50,480 nt of DNA from Bacteroidales bacterium (GCA_017550025.1 JAFYLU010000018.1:1-50480), one strand, 5' to 3'; counted from the stretch's first letter, positions 33,500 through 43,368 are shown. Notes: generated by a model from the sequence alone, not told the origin. Program-made: numbers and translations.

Positions 33500-34670
33500 A
33501 TCTGAATATCCTTCCGGTCTTGCTTACTACCTTTGGAGTGCATTCTCTCCAGAACGGCCACTCATGATAACCTTTTCTGGTTATATATTCGTATGCCATC
33601 GCATTGTTCTCAAGCTGTCGTATGAAGCTTGCAGTTGTTATGATCAGCAGATCCTCCGTACCTGTTTCAATGGTCATACACGGAATATCTTCCGGTACGG
33701 CCTTACGGGCAAGGACCGAAAGGTCCGGAACAAGGTCTCCGACATAGGTGGCAGGGCTGCAGGCGTAGACATGGCAGAACATTTCAGGTCTGATCAGGCC
33801 ATAGTACAGGGCACCATAGCCTCCCATGGATATTCCTGCAATGGCTCTTGAGGAGCGCACGGCATCGATGCTGTACTCCTTTTCAATATGCGGGATGAAC
33901 TCCTCGAAAAAGAATGTCTTGTAGGCCATGCCGTTTTCCACGCCGTCACAATAGAATGTGTTCATTGCATACGGCGATACTATTATCATATCGGTTCCGG
34001 TCTTGTCCGCCCACCATGATGCGCAAGAATTTATCTTTCCTGACATGAACCAGTCGTTGTAATCGCCCTCGAGGCCATGCAGTACATAAAGAACCGGATA
34101 TTTTCTTCCCGGATCATATCCTTCAGGAAGACATACTGTATACGGAATATCCATGCACAGGACAGAACTGCTTAAGGTGAGACCCTTAAGCTCCGTTCCT
34201 TTTGCATCGTATTTAAAGTCTTCCGGTTCCTTCCATTCAAAGGGAATGCTGCCGTTATACCATGCTGTGGTCCTTCTGCCTTCGTCATCGGTAAGCCTTG
34301 CCCTTATTGAATATTCATCATTCCTGCGGGCAATCTTCATGTCTCCTCCGCTGTATACGGTCCTCCCTCCATCTTCAGTTCTGCTGACAGCTGCAGTGTA
34401 CGGCTCTCCGGCAGCTTCACTTATGCCGTAGTAGCCGCTTTCGAGGTAATTTGTCGATGACAATGTGCTGAAATGGAGACGGTTGCCATCTTCGTCGGAA
34501 AACACGATTTCAATCACTCCTTCCTCGTTCTCATTTTCAGAGACGGCGATAATCTCCACATTCGTGTAGATGTGGTTCATTACAATATCGTCAGGCTCAT
34601 GCCTCTGCCCCTCGGTAATGCATCCTGTAATCAATAGGGTTGCCAGAATAAATGTATATATCCTGTTCAT
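33498..34670 (-). CDS. Esterase family (CE1/esterase D-like) lipoprotein
   Basis: 390 residues. The lipoprotein signal ends at LITGC (Cys17). An N-terminal beta-rich region of about 160 residues precedes the hydrolase domain, which has YPVLYVLHGLEGDYNDW, the nucleophile Ser in AGISMGGYGALYYG, an acid in ETGTEDLL and the catalytic His in GYHEWPFW. This is the esterase-D/feruloyl-esterase fold found in carbohydrate esterase family 1. A role in removing acyl groups from plant or microbial glycans is plausible. Hairpin copy 2 begins immediately after its stop codon. The promoter is probably in the divergent region shared with dut, where a near-consensus CAACTTTG lies about 10 bp before the ATG. 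Confidence 0.87.
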   Translation of the reverse strand: MNRIYTFILATLLITGCITEGQRHEPDDIVMNHIYTNVEIIAVSENENEEGVIEIVFSDEDGNRLHFSTLSSTNYLESGYYGISEAAGEPYTAAVSRTEDGGRTVYSGGDMKIARRNDEYSIRARLTDDEGRRTTAWYNGSIPFEWKEPEDFKYDAKGTELKGLTLSSSVLCMDIPYTVCLPEGYDPGRKYPVLYVLHGLEGDYNDWFMSGKINSCASWWADKTGTDMIIVSPYAMNTFYCDGVENGMAYKTFFFEEFIPHIEKEYSIDAVRSSRAIAGISMGGYGALYYGLIRPEMFCHVYACSPATYVGDLVPDLSVLARKAVPEDIPCMTIETGTEDLLIITTASFIRQLENNAMAYEYITRKGYHEWPFWRECTPKVVSKTGRIFR

Positions 34671-34748
34671 GTGTAAGCAGCAAAGTTGTCATTCAGCCTG
34701 CAATATAGGAAAATTTCCATGAAGTCGGCAACTTCCGGGAATTAATGT

Positions 34749-34756
34749 TAAATTTG
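34749..34756 (+). promoter_or_regulatory. -7 promoter box of dut-murF
   Basis: TAAATTTGC is an exact TAnnTTTG match, 23 bp before the dut ATG at 34779. Confidence 0.55.
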
Positions 34757-34778
34757 CATGATTTAATAATTCGAAGTC

Positions 34779-35210
34779 ATGAAAGTAAAGATAGTCAACA
34801 AGTCGGCTTATCCGACTCCTTCCTATGCTACCGAAAAGTCAGCCGGTATGGATCTTAAGGCCGATATCAAAGAACCTGTCACATTGGGACCCCTTGAAAG
34901 GGCTCTGATTCCTACGGGCTTATATATAGCATTGCCAGACGGTACAGAGGCGCAGGTGAGGCCAAGAAGCGGTCTTGCAGCCAAACATGGAATTTCTGTG
35001 CTTAATGCCCCCGGCACTATAGATGCTGACTACAGGGGTGAAGTAAAGGTGATTCTCGTGAATCTTTCCAATGAACCGTTTGTGGTCAACCCTGGCGAGA
35101 GGATCGCGCAGATGGTTGTGGCGCAGTATGCAAAGGTGGAATGGGAAGAGGTGGAAATCCTCGACGAGACCCTCAGGGGAGAGGGAGGCTTCGGATCGAC
35201 AGGAAGATAA
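34779..35210 (+). CDS. dut: Deoxyuridine 5'-triphosphate nucleotidohydrolase (dUTPase)
   Basis: 143 residues, the normal trimeric dUTPase length. All five motifs are present: SAGMDLKAD (1), [11 protein letters not shown] (2), [10 protein letters not shown] with the catalytic Asp (3), ERIAQMVV (4) and the P-loop-like tail [10 protein letters not shown] (5). It hydrolyses dUTP to dUMP and pyrophosphate, which limits uracil in DNA and feeds dTMP synthesis. It has a clear promoter 23 bp upstream and is followed 22 bp later by murF, probably in the same transcript. Confidence 0.97.
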   Translation: MKVKIVNKSAYPTPSYATEKSAGMDLKADIKEPVTLGPLERALIPTGLYIALPDGTEAQVRPRSGLAAKHGISVLNAPGTIDADYRGEVKVILVNLSNEPFVVNPGERIAQMVVAQYAKVEWEEVEILDETLRGEGGFGSTGR

Positions 35211-35232
35211 GATTTCATGATACTGTTCAGAC

Positions 35233-36603
35233 ATGGAAATAATAGGAATATATAATAAGTTCATGCAGTGCGGTGTGGTCGCGACAGACAGCCGTGCCTT
35301 GAAAGGAGGGGAGATGTTCTTTGCCCTCAAGGGTGAAAATTTTGATGGAAACGAGTATGCGATGAAGGCGCTTGAGGCCGGTGCGGCATATGCTGTAGTA
35401 AACAGGGATGCTGCCGTGGCTTCGTCTGACGACCCCCGTCTGATAAAGGTGGATGACAGCCTGAAGACTCTGCAGGAACTTGCACGTTGGCATCGCTCGA
35501 TGATGATTGTGGATGGCAAACCGTTGACTGTCATTGCATTGACCGGAACTAATGGAAAGACTACGACAAAGGAGCTGATCCGTGAAGTGCTTTCGGTGAA
35601 GTATAATGTGACTGCAACGGAGGGCAATCTCAATAACAGCATCGGTGTGCCTCTTACTCTTCTCAAGATCAGCAAGCAGACCCAGATAGCTGTGGTGGAG
35701 ATGGGGGCAAGTCATCCTGGTGACATAAAGGAACTGGTGGATATCGCCCTTCCGAATTATGGCCTCATTACGAATGTGGGAAAGGCTCATCTTCTCGGTT
35801 TCGGTAGTTTCGAGGGAGTGATGCAGACAAAGGGAGAGCTTTATGACTATCTCCGCAGGACTTCTGACAAGGTCTTCATCAATGCCGACAATCCGCATCT
35901 GTGCAGGATGGCTTCGGAAAGAAATCTTCAGAGCGATCCGGAAAGACCATATTCGCTTCTTATTCCATACGGTCTCGAATATCAGGGTGCAGAGGTTCTG
36001 CCCTCATCTGCAGAACATCCGTTTCTGCGTATATCTGTCCCTTGTCAGGAAACAGGAACTTCAAGAATCATAGAGACAAGGCTTGTCGGCAGCTATAATG
36101 CTGACAATGTAATGGCTGCCATAGCTGTGGGTGGAAATTTCGGAGTGCCGTTTGAGGAGGCCGTGAAGGCTGTTGAGGCATATGTGCCTTCCAACAACAG
36201 GTCACAGATGAACAGGACTGAAAGGAATGTCCTCATTGTGGATGCATATAATGCAAATCCGACCAGTATGGCTGCGGCTCTGGAGAATTTCTCCAATGTC
36301 TCGGCTGACTGCAAGGTGGCCCTTCTTGGAGATATGCTTGAGCTTGGAGAGGAATCTCTGGCGGAGCATGTGGCTGTCATAAGGTCTGCATGCTCGAGAG
36401 GCCTGAATCGCGTGTGTTTCGTAGGTAAAGAATTCAAGGCCGCTTCTTCCGAGGTCGAAGGGGACATCCTGTCGGATGCACGCTTCTTCGAGACATCGGC
36501 AGAGCTGGCTGCTTATCTGGCAGAAGAGCAGCTTTCAGGTGCAACCGTACTTATCAAGGGATCGAGAGGTACACGCATGGAGAATGTCATCCCTATGCTG
36601 TAG
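35233..36603 (+). CDS. murF: UDP-N-acetylmuramoyl-tripeptide--D-alanyl-D-alanine ligase
   Basis: 456 residues. The N-terminal Mur domain has TDSRALKGGEMFFALKGENF, the ATP P-loop is GTNGKTTTKE (residues 105-114), and EMGASHPGDI and ITNVGKAHL mark the central domain. The C-terminal domain starts near IVDAYNANPTSM and contains LLGDMLELGE, the MurF signature. It adds D-Ala-D-Ala to the UDP-MurNAc-tripeptide in the cytoplasm, the last soluble step of peptidoglycan precursor synthesis. It is not in the usual division/cell-wall cluster here but pairs with dut. The last 11 bp overlap the convergent PAP2 gene. Confidence 0.96.
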   Translation: MEIIGIYNKFMQCGVVATDSRALKGGEMFFALKGENFDGNEYAMKALEAGAAYAVVNRDAAVASSDDPRLIKVDDSLKTLQELARWHRSMMIVDGKPLTVIALTGTNGKTTTKELIREVLSVKYNVTATEGNLNNSIGVPLTLLKISKQTQIAVVEMGASHPGDIKELVDIALPNYGLITNVGKAHLLGFGSFEGVMQTKGELYDYLRRTSDKVFINADNPHLCRMASERNLQSDPERPYSLLIPYGLEYQGAEVLPSSAEHPFLRISVPCQETGTSRIIETRLVGSYNADNVMAAIAVGGNFGVPFEEAVKAVEAYVPSNNRSQMNRTERNVLIVDAYNANPTSMAAALENFSNVSADCKVALLGDMLELGEESLAEHVAVIRSACSRGLNRVCFVGKEFKAASSEVEGDILSDARFFETSAELAAYLAEEQLSGATVLIKGSRGTRMENVIPML

Positions 36604-37201
36604 CTTTTCCAGCCTTTATGTATCTGCTGATTATCAGGTGGGCTATGCGGGCGAAGGCATATCCGGCGACGGATCCGATGATGATGCCGACGATGACATC
36701 ACCTAAATAGTGCTTTCCGACGAAGATACGGCTCACCGCAACCATGAATGCCCAGAAGAACATCCAGCCTCCATATATCTTCAGCCATTTCGGGCATGGC
36801 TTCAGGCAGAGCTTCATTCCTGTAAATGTGCTGAAGGCAAGTCCGAATGCATTGGCGGCATGTGCCGAGAAGAAGCTGTAGCCTCCGCCCTGTTCCAGGA
36901 TGTTCAGTCCGTGGCTGACCATGAAATCGTCGTGCAGCGGGCGGATACGGCAAACGGCATGCTTGACCAGATTGGAGAACTGGTCGCAGAATCCGAATGT
37001 AAGCAGGGCTGCTGCCAGGACAATGAGACCGCGTTTCCATCCGAGCTTCCAGATGAGGAGGCCTATGATTGCCGCATACATCGGTGCCCAGACTATCTTT
37101 TCCGAAAAGAAAGCCCAGACAGGATCTGTTATAAATGAGTTCCAGCTGTTGATCTCGAGGGTCAACAGCTGGTCTGCCTTATGTACTTCTGTCCAGAACA
37201 T
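36593..37201 (-). CDS. PAP2 superfamily membrane phosphatase
   Basis: 202 residues with five or six hydrophobic segments. The three phosphatase signature motifs are present: KHAVCRIRP (KxxxxxxRP form), FSAHAANAFG (S-x-H with the first catalytic His) and SRIFVGKHYLGDVIVG (SRxxxxxHxxxD with the second His). Family members dephosphorylate lipid pyrophosphates or phosphatidic-acid-type lipids; undecaprenyl-pyrophosphate recycling or lipid A dephosphorylation are the likely options. It starts 6 bp after obgE, so it is cotranscribed with it. Confidence 0.9.
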   Translation of the reverse strand: MFWTEVHKADQLLTLEINSWNSFITDPVWAFFSEKIVWAPMYAAIIGLLIWKLGWKRGLIVLAAALLTFGFCDQFSNLVKHAVCRIRPLHDDFMVSHGLNILEQGGGYSFFSAHAANAFGLAFSTFTGMKLCLKPCPKWLKIYGGWMFFWAFMVAVSRIFVGKHYLGDVIVGIIIGSVAGYAFARIAHLIISRYIKAGKATA

Positions 37202-37207
37202 GACGGA

Positions 37208-38266
37208 TTATTCAAGTGTGATTTCATTGTCGTCTCCAGGGAAGAGGACCACCGGAGCATCTTCCGCCTCAACTTCCTTATGAAGAGCATTCCAGAGCAT
37301 GTCCTTGAGTTCCTTGATACCTTCCTGCGTGAATGAGGAAATGAAAACATGAGGGAGATCTGTAGGGAGCTGCTCCGCTATTTCGCTCTTCAGCTGCTCG
37401 TCGAGCATGTCCGACTTTGTTATCGCAAGCACACGGTCCTTTACGAGAAGTTCCGGATTGTATTCGCGAAGCTCGTTAAGAAGCACTTCGTATCCTTCTG
37501 CGATATCGTCCTGATCTGCCGCAACCATGAAAAGCAGGATGGAGTTACGCTCGATATGTCGGAGGAAACGCATTCCGATACCCTTGCCCTCGTGTGCTCC
37601 TTCGATGATACCCGGGATATCTGCCATTACGAAAGACTTGTCGTCGTAGTAGCTGACGATTCCGAGATTCGGCTCCAGGGTCGTGAACGGATAGTCTGCA
37701 ATCTTTGGCTTTGCAGCAGAGACAGTGGAAAGAAGGGTAGACTTGCCTGCATTAGGGAAACCTACAAGACCGACATCAGCAAGGAGCTTGAGCTCGAGGA
37801 TGAACCATCCTTCTTCGCAAGGCTCACCTGGCTGCGAATATCTTGGAGTCTGGTTTGTAGCTGTCTTGAAGTTGTTGTTTCCAAGTCCTCCGCGACCTCC
37901 CTTTACAAGGATCCTTTCCTCATAAGGCTCGACCATCTCGAAGAGGATCTCTCCGGTCTCCGCATTCTTGGCTACGGTTCCCAGTGGGACATCAAGGATG
38001 ATGTCCTCGCCGTTCTTTCCGTGCTGAAGCTGGCCGCTGCCTGATGCACCGTGCTCTGCCATGATGTGCTTGCGGTACTTGAGGTGGATGAGTGTCCAGA
38101 ACTGCGGGTTGGCCCTCAATATGATGTGACCGCCTCTTCCGCCGTCACCACCGTCCGGACCTCCCTTGGGCACATACTTTTCTCTTCTCATATGAGTCGA
38201 TCCAGGGCCTCCATTGCCTGAACGGCAATATATCTTTACATAGTCTATGAAATTCGAATCCGCCAT
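37208..38266 (-). CDS. obgE: GTPase Obg
   Basis: 352 residues. The glycine-rich Obg domain covers 1-158 ([33 protein letters not shown]). The GTPase domain has G1 [11 protein letters not shown] (169-179), G3 [14 protein letters not shown] and G4 TKSD. The C-terminus is short and acidic. Obg is an essential ribosome-associated GTPase involved in large-subunit maturation and growth control. Promoter TATCTTTG lies 57 bp upstream. It is followed by the PAP2 gene after 6 bp. Confidence 0.96.
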   Translation of the reverse strand: MADSNFIDYVKIYCRSGNGGPGSTHMRREKYVPKGGPDGGDGGRGGHIILRANPQFWTLIHLKYRKHIMAEHGASGSGQLQHGKNGEDIILDVPLGTVAKNAETGEILFEMVEPYEERILVKGGRGGLGNNNFKTATNQTPRYSQPGEPCEEGWFILELKLLADVGLVGFPNAGKSTLLSTVSAAKPKIADYPFTTLEPNLGIVSYYDDKSFVMADIPGIIEGAHEGKGIGMRFLRHIERNSILLFMVAADQDDIAEGYEVLLNELREYNPELLVKDRVLAITKSDMLDEQLKSEIAEQLPTDLPHVFISSFTQEGIKELKDMLWNALHKEVEAEDAPVVLFPGDDNEITLE

Positions 38267-38322
38267 ATATATGATCGTTTATATAATTTACTGTAAATAC
38301 TGTTCCAAACACTTTCAACCTG

Positions 38323-38347
38323 CAAAGATAGGTAAAATACATCCTAT
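38323..38347 (-). promoter_or_regulatory. Promoter of obgE
   Basis: The minus strand reads TATCTTTG (38330-38323), an exact -7 box, preceded after a 19-bp spacer by TTTC, one base off the TTTG -33 box. The predicted start is near 38316. Confidence 0.6.
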
Positions 38348-38390
38348 TTGAAACAGTTGGCGTCTAATATGTTGGAAGAGAGCCTGTTAA

Positions 38391-38424
38391 AAAATGCCTG
38401 CCGCAAAGACGCGGCAGGCATTTT
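38391..38424 (-). terminator. Rho-independent terminator after adk
   Basis: A perfect 14-bp stem (AAAATGCCTGCCGC / GCGGCAGGCATTTT) has a 6-nt loop. Read on the minus strand, it ends in a T-rich run (TTTTTT). It lies 36 bp after the adk stop and insulates obgE. Confidence 0.9.
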
Positions 38425-38459
38425 GTTTAAATATCTGACAGATAGTGTTTTATGCTTTA

Positions 38460-39032
38460 TCAGAATTTGTCCATTACGGTGAAGATGCGTTCCTGGACCT
38501 CTTCAATTGTTCCTACGCCGTCGATCTCGTTGTATGTTCCGGCATTGTTGTAGTATTCGATCAGAGGCTCTGTCTGGTTGTGATATGTGGCGATGCGGTT
38601 GTTGATGATATCTTCGCTTGCATCATCCGCACGGCCTTCCTTGAGGGCGCGTCCTTTGATTCTTTCCATGATCATCTCATCAGGAATCATGATCGAAACG
38701 GTAGCTGTCACTTTTTCTGAAGTCTTGGCGAGAATCTGGTCCAGTGCCTCTGCCTGCGGAAGGGTGCGTGGGAATCCGTCAAGAAGGAAGCCTTCTACTC
38801 CGCTGACAGTCTTGAACTCGTTCTCGATCATGCCTTCGACCACTTCATCCGGTACGAGACATCCCTGCTCAATGAGAGCCTTCGCCTGAAGACCGAGTTC
38901 AGTTCCTGCAGCAATCTCCTTACGGAGAAGAGCGCCAGTCGAAATGTGATGAAGGTTGTATTTTTCAACCATTGCTGTTGCCTGGGTACCTTTGCCAGCA
39001 CCCGGAGGACCGAAGAGAATGTAGTATTTCAT
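38460..39032 (-). CDS. adk: Adenylate kinase
   Basis: 190 residues. The P-loop is GPPGAGKGTQ (residues 8-17), the AMP-binding region has STGALLRKEI, and GFPRTLPQAEAL and GRADDASEDIINNRI mark the core and the short LID. The short-LID form without zinc cysteines is usual for Bacteroidota. It converts ATP and AMP to two ADP. It starts 12 bp after hpt on the same strand and is followed by a strong terminator, giving a two-gene purine-nucleotide operon. Confidence 0.97.
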   Translation of the reverse strand: MKYYILFGPPGAGKGTQATAMVEKYNLHHISTGALLRKEIAAGTELGLQAKALIEQGCLVPDEVVEGMIENEFKTVSGVEGFLLDGFPRTLPQAEALDQILAKTSEKVTATVSIMIPDEMIMERIKGRALKEGRADDASEDIINNRIATYHNQTEPLIEYYNNAGTYNEIDGVGTIEEVQERIFTVMDKF

Positions 39033-39044
39033 TGTTTGATCTTA

Positions 39045-39587
39045 TTATTCGTCAAGGGTATAGATGTCTTTGAGGTTGCGGCCGAGTTCATCGTAGTCAA
39101 GTCCGAATCCGACGATGAAATCGTTCGGAATCTCCATAGCCACATAATCAAGCGGAATGTCTTTCTTATAAGCATCCGGTTTCAGCAGCATTGTGCATAT
39201 GCGGGACTCTGACGCTCCCTTTTCGTTGAGGATACGTTTAAGCTCGACGATAGTGTTGCCGGAATCCACGATGTCCTCGACTACGATCACTCTTCTGCCC
39301 TGAATGTCTGCTGTCAGTCCTAAAGCCTGCTTCACCTTTCCTGTCGTGCTGGTTCCTTCGTACGAAGTCAGCTTGGTGGAAACGATGTGGCAGTTGAATT
39401 CAAGCCTCTTCATAAGCTCGCTCATGAACATGATCGAACCGTTGAGGACACATAGGAGTACGGGGATATCTTCGCAGCCTTTGAAATCAGCATTGATCTT
39501 TTCAGCGACTCCATCTATTGCATCCATGATCTTGTCATGGGTGATGAATGTCCTGAAGGTCTTGTCTTTTAGAATGACTTTCTGCAT
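39045..39587 (-). CDS. hpt: Hypoxanthine phosphoribosyltransferase
   Basis: 180 residues from the ATG at 39587. An in-frame ATG at 39611 lies inside or upstream of the promoter box at 39609-39616 and is rejected. The PRPP-binding loop is VIVVEDIVDSGNT, the early loop is LCVLNGSIMF, and VGFGLDYDELGRNL is the usual end. It salvages hypoxanthine (and probably guanine) to the nucleotide using PRPP. It is cotranscribed with adk, a sensible pairing in purine metabolism. Confidence 0.95.
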   Translation of the reverse strand: MQKVILKDKTFRTFITHDKIMDAIDGVAEKINADFKGCEDIPVLLCVLNGSIMFMSELMKRLEFNCHIVSTKLTSYEGTSTTGKVKQALGLTADIQGRRVIVVEDIVDSGNTIVELKRILNEKGASESRICTMLLKPDAYKKDIPLDYVAMEIPNDFIVGFGLDYDELGRNLKDIYTLDE

Positions 39588-39608
39588 AAAGATGTTTTTT
39601 AAACCATA

Positions 39609-39616
39609 CAAAATTA
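39609..39616 (-). promoter_or_regulatory. -7 promoter box of hpt-adk
   Basis: The minus strand reads TAATTTTG, an exact TAnnTTTG match, 22 bp before the ATG at 39587. It decides the start in favour of 39587. Confidence 0.6.
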
Positions 39617-39721
39617 GTATAAAACCTTTAAAAAAAAGAAAAATCTGAAGTTGTTTTTTGATAAAACAACCATTTCATTAATGTTGATGTATATTTTTGA
39701 CGAAATCTTAACGGGGAGGTC

Positions 39722-41518
39722 ATGAGGAGGTTGGTCTTTTGTCTGCTTGCCATGGTATTGCCGGTAACGAGGCATTATGCGCAGCAGCTGTCAGAGTCGG
39801 AATATATGGCTCGCCTTGCAGGTGTGTCGTCAGTGGAAGAAATGTCAGAGGATGAGGCGGATAGACTTGCAGATTATCTTGAGCATCCCCTCCGTTTGAA
39901 CATGGTCTCCTTACGTAAGCTTCAGGAGAGTGGCCTGCTGACCATCTATCAGGCTGTGTCGCTGACGGACTACAGGTCACGGCATGGAGATGTGCTTTCA
40001 TATTCGGAGCTGGCTGCGGTGGACGGATTCGGGGAGGGATTCGTCAGCAGGATCAGGCCTTTTGTTTCATTGGAAAGCATAAGGACTGCCGGTAATAAGG
40101 CAGATGTGCGCCGGGTCAGTCATGAGGCTGCGGTACGGACCGGTTGTAAGACCGGTGGTGACATGCCGGAATACGGTGTCCGGTACAGGATGGAGGCTTC
40201 TGAACAGCTCTCTTGCGGAATCGCCGTCACGAGAGGCTCATCGGCAGAATCCATGCGTCCTGATGCTCTGTCCGGATATGTAGCATGGCATTTCAGGAAG
40301 GTACAGGGAAAGATTGTGGCTGGAGACTTCAATGCCCGTTTCGGACAGGGACTTGCTTTGTGGAACGGCATGGGAATGAGCTCTGTGTCTTCCCCTTCCT
40401 CATTTATTAAAAAAGCTTCCGGGCTTTCTCTCACTTCTTCATTCACAGGTAATTATGCTTTGAGAGGCCTTGGGACGGACTTATATATGGGGCCTCTCCG
40501 ACTGACCTCTCTTGTGGCCTTGGGCAAGGAAAAGCGTGAACATTTCTTCCTTCCGGCACTGAATATTTCATGGTATGGTCCCGATGGCAGTGTCGGCTTG
40601 ACCCATTACGCGGAATTCCGGAAGATTGACGGGAAATACAGGATTCCCGACATGAAGACATCGCTTGACATGGCCTTCTGTATTTCAGGCATTGATCTTT
40701 TCTCGGAAATTGCATTAGATTGGGTCACACAGTCAGCTGCACTGCTTGCCGGTGCAGTGTTCAGGGCGGGGGAGGAGGTGCGTTTGGGAACAATGTTGAG
40801 ATATTATCCTGCAGCTTATTCGCCGGCAAGAAGTGCCGCAGCCAGAAGCACGACCAGATGTTCCAATGAGTATGCCTTTTCTTTCAGTACCGATTATTCC
40901 TGTGGCAGATGGATGGGGGTGAGCGGTATGCAGGGATTCGGCTCGTCTGTAAGGAGATGTACTGGTGTCCTTGCTCTTGATGCTGCATATTTCCCGATAC
41001 CCAAGTCTGCAGAGTCGTCCCGCAGTATACAGCTCAAGGTGCAGGCCGAATGGAAGATCATGCTTTCCGGTTCCTTCAGGGCGGATCTTCGTCTTGTGGA
41101 GCGGTTCCGCACATGGGGAGATATGTTCAGGACGGATATCAGGGCTGACCTTCGCTGGTTTTCCGGAAAATGGAATGCCGTTCTCCGTCTCAATGCGCTC
41201 AAATGTTCCGGATGGGGATTGCTGGGCTATGCCGAAGGAGGCTATGTTTCAGGCAGTCTTTCACTCTATGGAAGGATGGGCGCATTCAGAATTGATGATT
41301 GGGATGACAGAATATATGTGTATGAGAGGAATGCTCCAGGTACTTTCAGTGTGCCCGCTTATTATGGCAGGGGAGTCTGGGCCGCATTTACTGCCGGATG
41401 GAAATACGCAAGATGGGGAAAGTTATATGCGAGAGCTGCGGTTGTCACATATCCTTTCATGATACAGAAAAAGCCCGGCAAGGCCGAGCTTAAACTGCAA
41501 TGTATGTTTGATTTCTGA
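39722..41518 (+). CDS. Helix-hairpin-helix protein with exported beta-rich C-terminus
   Basis: 598 residues with a signal peptide ending near HYAQQ. Residues 20-120 hold two ComEA-like helix-hairpin-helix units (ADYLEHPLRLNMVSLRKLQE and DVLSYSELAAVDGFGEGFVS). The rest (about 130-598) is rich in aromatic, alternating strands and ends with KAELKLQCMFDF, a C-terminal Phe as in outer-membrane barrels. Bacteroidota have similar exported HhH proteins of this size. A link to DNA uptake is often assumed from ComEA but is not supported by context here. It abuts the convergent MltD-like gene with no gap. Confidence 0.75.
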   Translation: MRRLVFCLLAMVLPVTRHYAQQLSESEYMARLAGVSSVEEMSEDEADRLADYLEHPLRLNMVSLRKLQESGLLTIYQAVSLTDYRSRHGDVLSYSELAAVDGFGEGFVSRIRPFVSLESIRTAGNKADVRRVSHEAAVRTGCKTGGDMPEYGVRYRMEASEQLSCGIAVTRGSSAESMRPDALSGYVAWHFRKVQGKIVAGDFNARFGQGLALWNGMGMSSVSSPSSFIKKASGLSLTSSFTGNYALRGLGTDLYMGPLRLTSLVALGKEKREHFFLPALNISWYGPDGSVGLTHYAEFRKIDGKYRIPDMKTSLDMAFCISGIDLFSEIALDWVTQSAALLAGAVFRAGEEVRLGTMLRYYPAAYSPARSAAARSTTRCSNEYAFSFSTDYSCGRWMGVSGMQGFGSSVRRCTGVLALDAAYFPIPKSAESSRSIQLKVQAEWKIMLSGSFRADLRLVERFRTWGDMFRTDIRADLRWFSGKWNAVLRLNALKCSGWGLLGYAEGGYVSGSLSLYGRMGAFRIDDWDDRIYVYERNAPGTFSVPAYYGRGVWAAFTAGWKYARWGKLYARAAVVTYPFMIQKKPGKAELKLQCMFDF

Positions 41519-43351
41519 TTATATTTTAGGGATCTTGATGACCATTCCAGGCTTGATCTTGCTGCTGCTCAATCCGTTGAAGTCCATGATGTCCTGTGCG
41601 CTGACTCCCGGATAGTTCTTTGCTATGCTATAGAATGAGTCTCCGCTCTGGATGGTGTAGGTGGTGTATTCGCCAGAAACAGTCTTCGGCTGCGACTGTG
41701 CCTTTCCGTTGATCTTCAGTTTCTGACCAGCCTTGATGTTGTTGCTTGTCAGATTGTTCCACTCCTTCAGCTGCGCTACGGATACACCGTTTCTTGTCGC
41801 TATGCTTGAGAGGGTATCTCCGCTCTTGACGGTATAGGTCGATGATGTCGTTGCGCTGCTCTTGCCTGTATCAGATGATGATTCAGAGCTGCCGGAAGAT
41901 GTGCCGCCTGAAGTCGAACTGCTTGAAGATGATACACCTCCTCTATAAATGACAAGTCTCTGTCCTACACGAATGTCGTTGCTGCGCAGGTTGTTCCATC
42001 TCTTGATCTGTGCAACTGTACATCTGTGTCTGCTCGCGATCCTGCCGAGGTAGTCTCCGCTCTTGACGCGGTACACGATGCGCTCTCCGTCTCCTCCGTC
42101 CTTTATCTTCTTGATGGTGACAGGGTTGAAATATTCGTCATATTTATGTCTGTAGACGCTGTCCTCCACATCGATGAATGCGTTTGTGTAGGTGAATGGC
42201 ATCCGGAGGATATATTCCCTGCTGTCTCCAGGTATGATCTCATGCCTGTACTGCGGATTGAGATTCTTGAGTTCGTCGATCGGAGCTCCGGTAAGGTCTG
42301 CGACCTGCTTCAGGTGCAGCTGCCTGTTGATTTTGAATGTGTCCACACGGACTGGCATCGAGACTGCCTCCGGCTTGATGCCGTGCTCCTTGTAATATGT
42401 CATCGTATAAAGAGCTCCTACGAATGCAGGGACATATCCTCTGGTCTCTCTCGGAAGATATGGCCAGATGTCCCAGAACGCTCTCTTTCCGCCACTTCTT
42501 CTGATGGCTTTGTTGACGTTTCCTGCTCCGCAGTTGTATGATGCGATGGCAAGGTTCCAGTCTCCGAATATCTTGTATGCGTCCTTGAGGTATCTTGCCG
42601 CAGCGTCGGCTGATTTCACAGGGTCGAGGCGTTCGTCAACAAATGAGTCTATATTAAGGCCATACATCTTTGCGGTTGAATACATGAACTGCCACATGCC
42701 CTTGGCTCCTGCGCGTGATACGGCAAGCGGGTTCATTGCAGACTCGATGACAGCCATGGCCTTCAGCTCTTCCGGAATCTCATATCTGTTGAATGTCTCC
42801 TCGAATATAGGCATATAATACTGGCAGAGACCCATGATGTGGGCCATCTTTGTCGGCATCTTTTCCGAGTAGAGGATGATATAGTTCTTGACTATGTCGT
42901 TGTAAGGAAGAGCGATGAACGAATTCATCTTCTTGATCCTTTCGATATAGACTTCGTCAGGAACGTTTGACTGAAACTTGACCGAATCCATGTCGAATGT
43001 TTCCATTTCCTCGTCAGAAGCCATCATGTGGGCATACCAGATGTTGAGGAGACTGTCTGAAACTTCGGCAGTATAGTCTTCCGGAGCGATTTCCTCGGCT
43101 GTCACTTCTTCGTTTTCCGGATATGTTTCCTCGTCGGACATTCCGGCGTATTCAAATTCTGCACGGTATTTCTCCAGCTCGATCTTCATGGAGTCAAGCT
43201 GCTCCCGTAGCTTCTGGTTCTCTTCCTTTAGCTTTACTTTGCTTTTTTCTTCCTTGCGCGGGCGGTCAGATGCTTCTGCCGCTGGTGCTGCCGCAAGAAA
43301 AACAGCCGCCAGTGCGACTGCAATGGTGTATATCTTCTTTTTCATCATCAT
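41519..43351 (-). CDS. Membrane-bound lytic murein transglycosylase with three LysM domains (MltD-like)
   Basis: 610 residues from ATG 43351 (MMMKKK); the longer frame upstream lies inside the DUF5683 gene and is rejected. The signal peptide is AVALAAVFLAAAPAAEA. A coiled-coil/acidic region is followed by the SLT domain with the catalytic Glu in AVIESAMNPLAVSRAGAKGM and the IASYNCGAGNVNKAI motif. Three LysM repeats close the protein (YRVKSGDYLGRIASRHRCTV, YTVKSGDTLSSIATRNGVSV, YTIQSGDSFYSIAKNYPGVS), separated by a Ser-rich linker. It cleaves peptidoglycan glycan strands to anhydro-muropeptides. It is last in the parA-parB-DUF5683 operon. Confidence 0.93.
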   Translation of the reverse strand: MMMKKKIYTIAVALAAVFLAAAPAAEASDRPRKEEKSKVKLKEENQKLREQLDSMKIELEKYRAEFEYAGMSDEETYPENEEVTAEEIAPEDYTAEVSDSLLNIWYAHMMASDEEMETFDMDSVKFQSNVPDEVYIERIKKMNSFIALPYNDIVKNYIILYSEKMPTKMAHIMGLCQYYMPIFEETFNRYEIPEELKAMAVIESAMNPLAVSRAGAKGMWQFMYSTAKMYGLNIDSFVDERLDPVKSADAAARYLKDAYKIFGDWNLAIASYNCGAGNVNKAIRRSGGKRAFWDIWPYLPRETRGYVPAFVGALYTMTYYKEHGIKPEAVSMPVRVDTFKINRQLHLKQVADLTGAPIDELKNLNPQYRHEIIPGDSREYILRMPFTYTNAFIDVEDSVYRHKYDEYFNPVTIKKIKDGGDGERIVYRVKSGDYLGRIASRHRCTVAQIKRWNNLRSNDIRVGQRLVIYRGGVSSSSSSTSGGTSSGSSESSSDTGKSSATTSSTYTVKSGDTLSSIATRNGVSVAQLKEWNNLTSNNIKAGQKLKINGKAQSQPKTVSGEYTTYTIQSGDSFYSIAKNYPGVSAQDIMDFNGLSSSKIKPGMVIKIPKI

Positions 43352-43368
43352 GTTGTTTCTTTGTGGAA

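Noticed and set aside
33420-33851. 143-codon plus-strand frame starting inside hairpin copy 2
   Set aside because: It begins in the repeat and then runs antisense to the esterase; the early residues KWSNTLVV simply translate the conserved loop.
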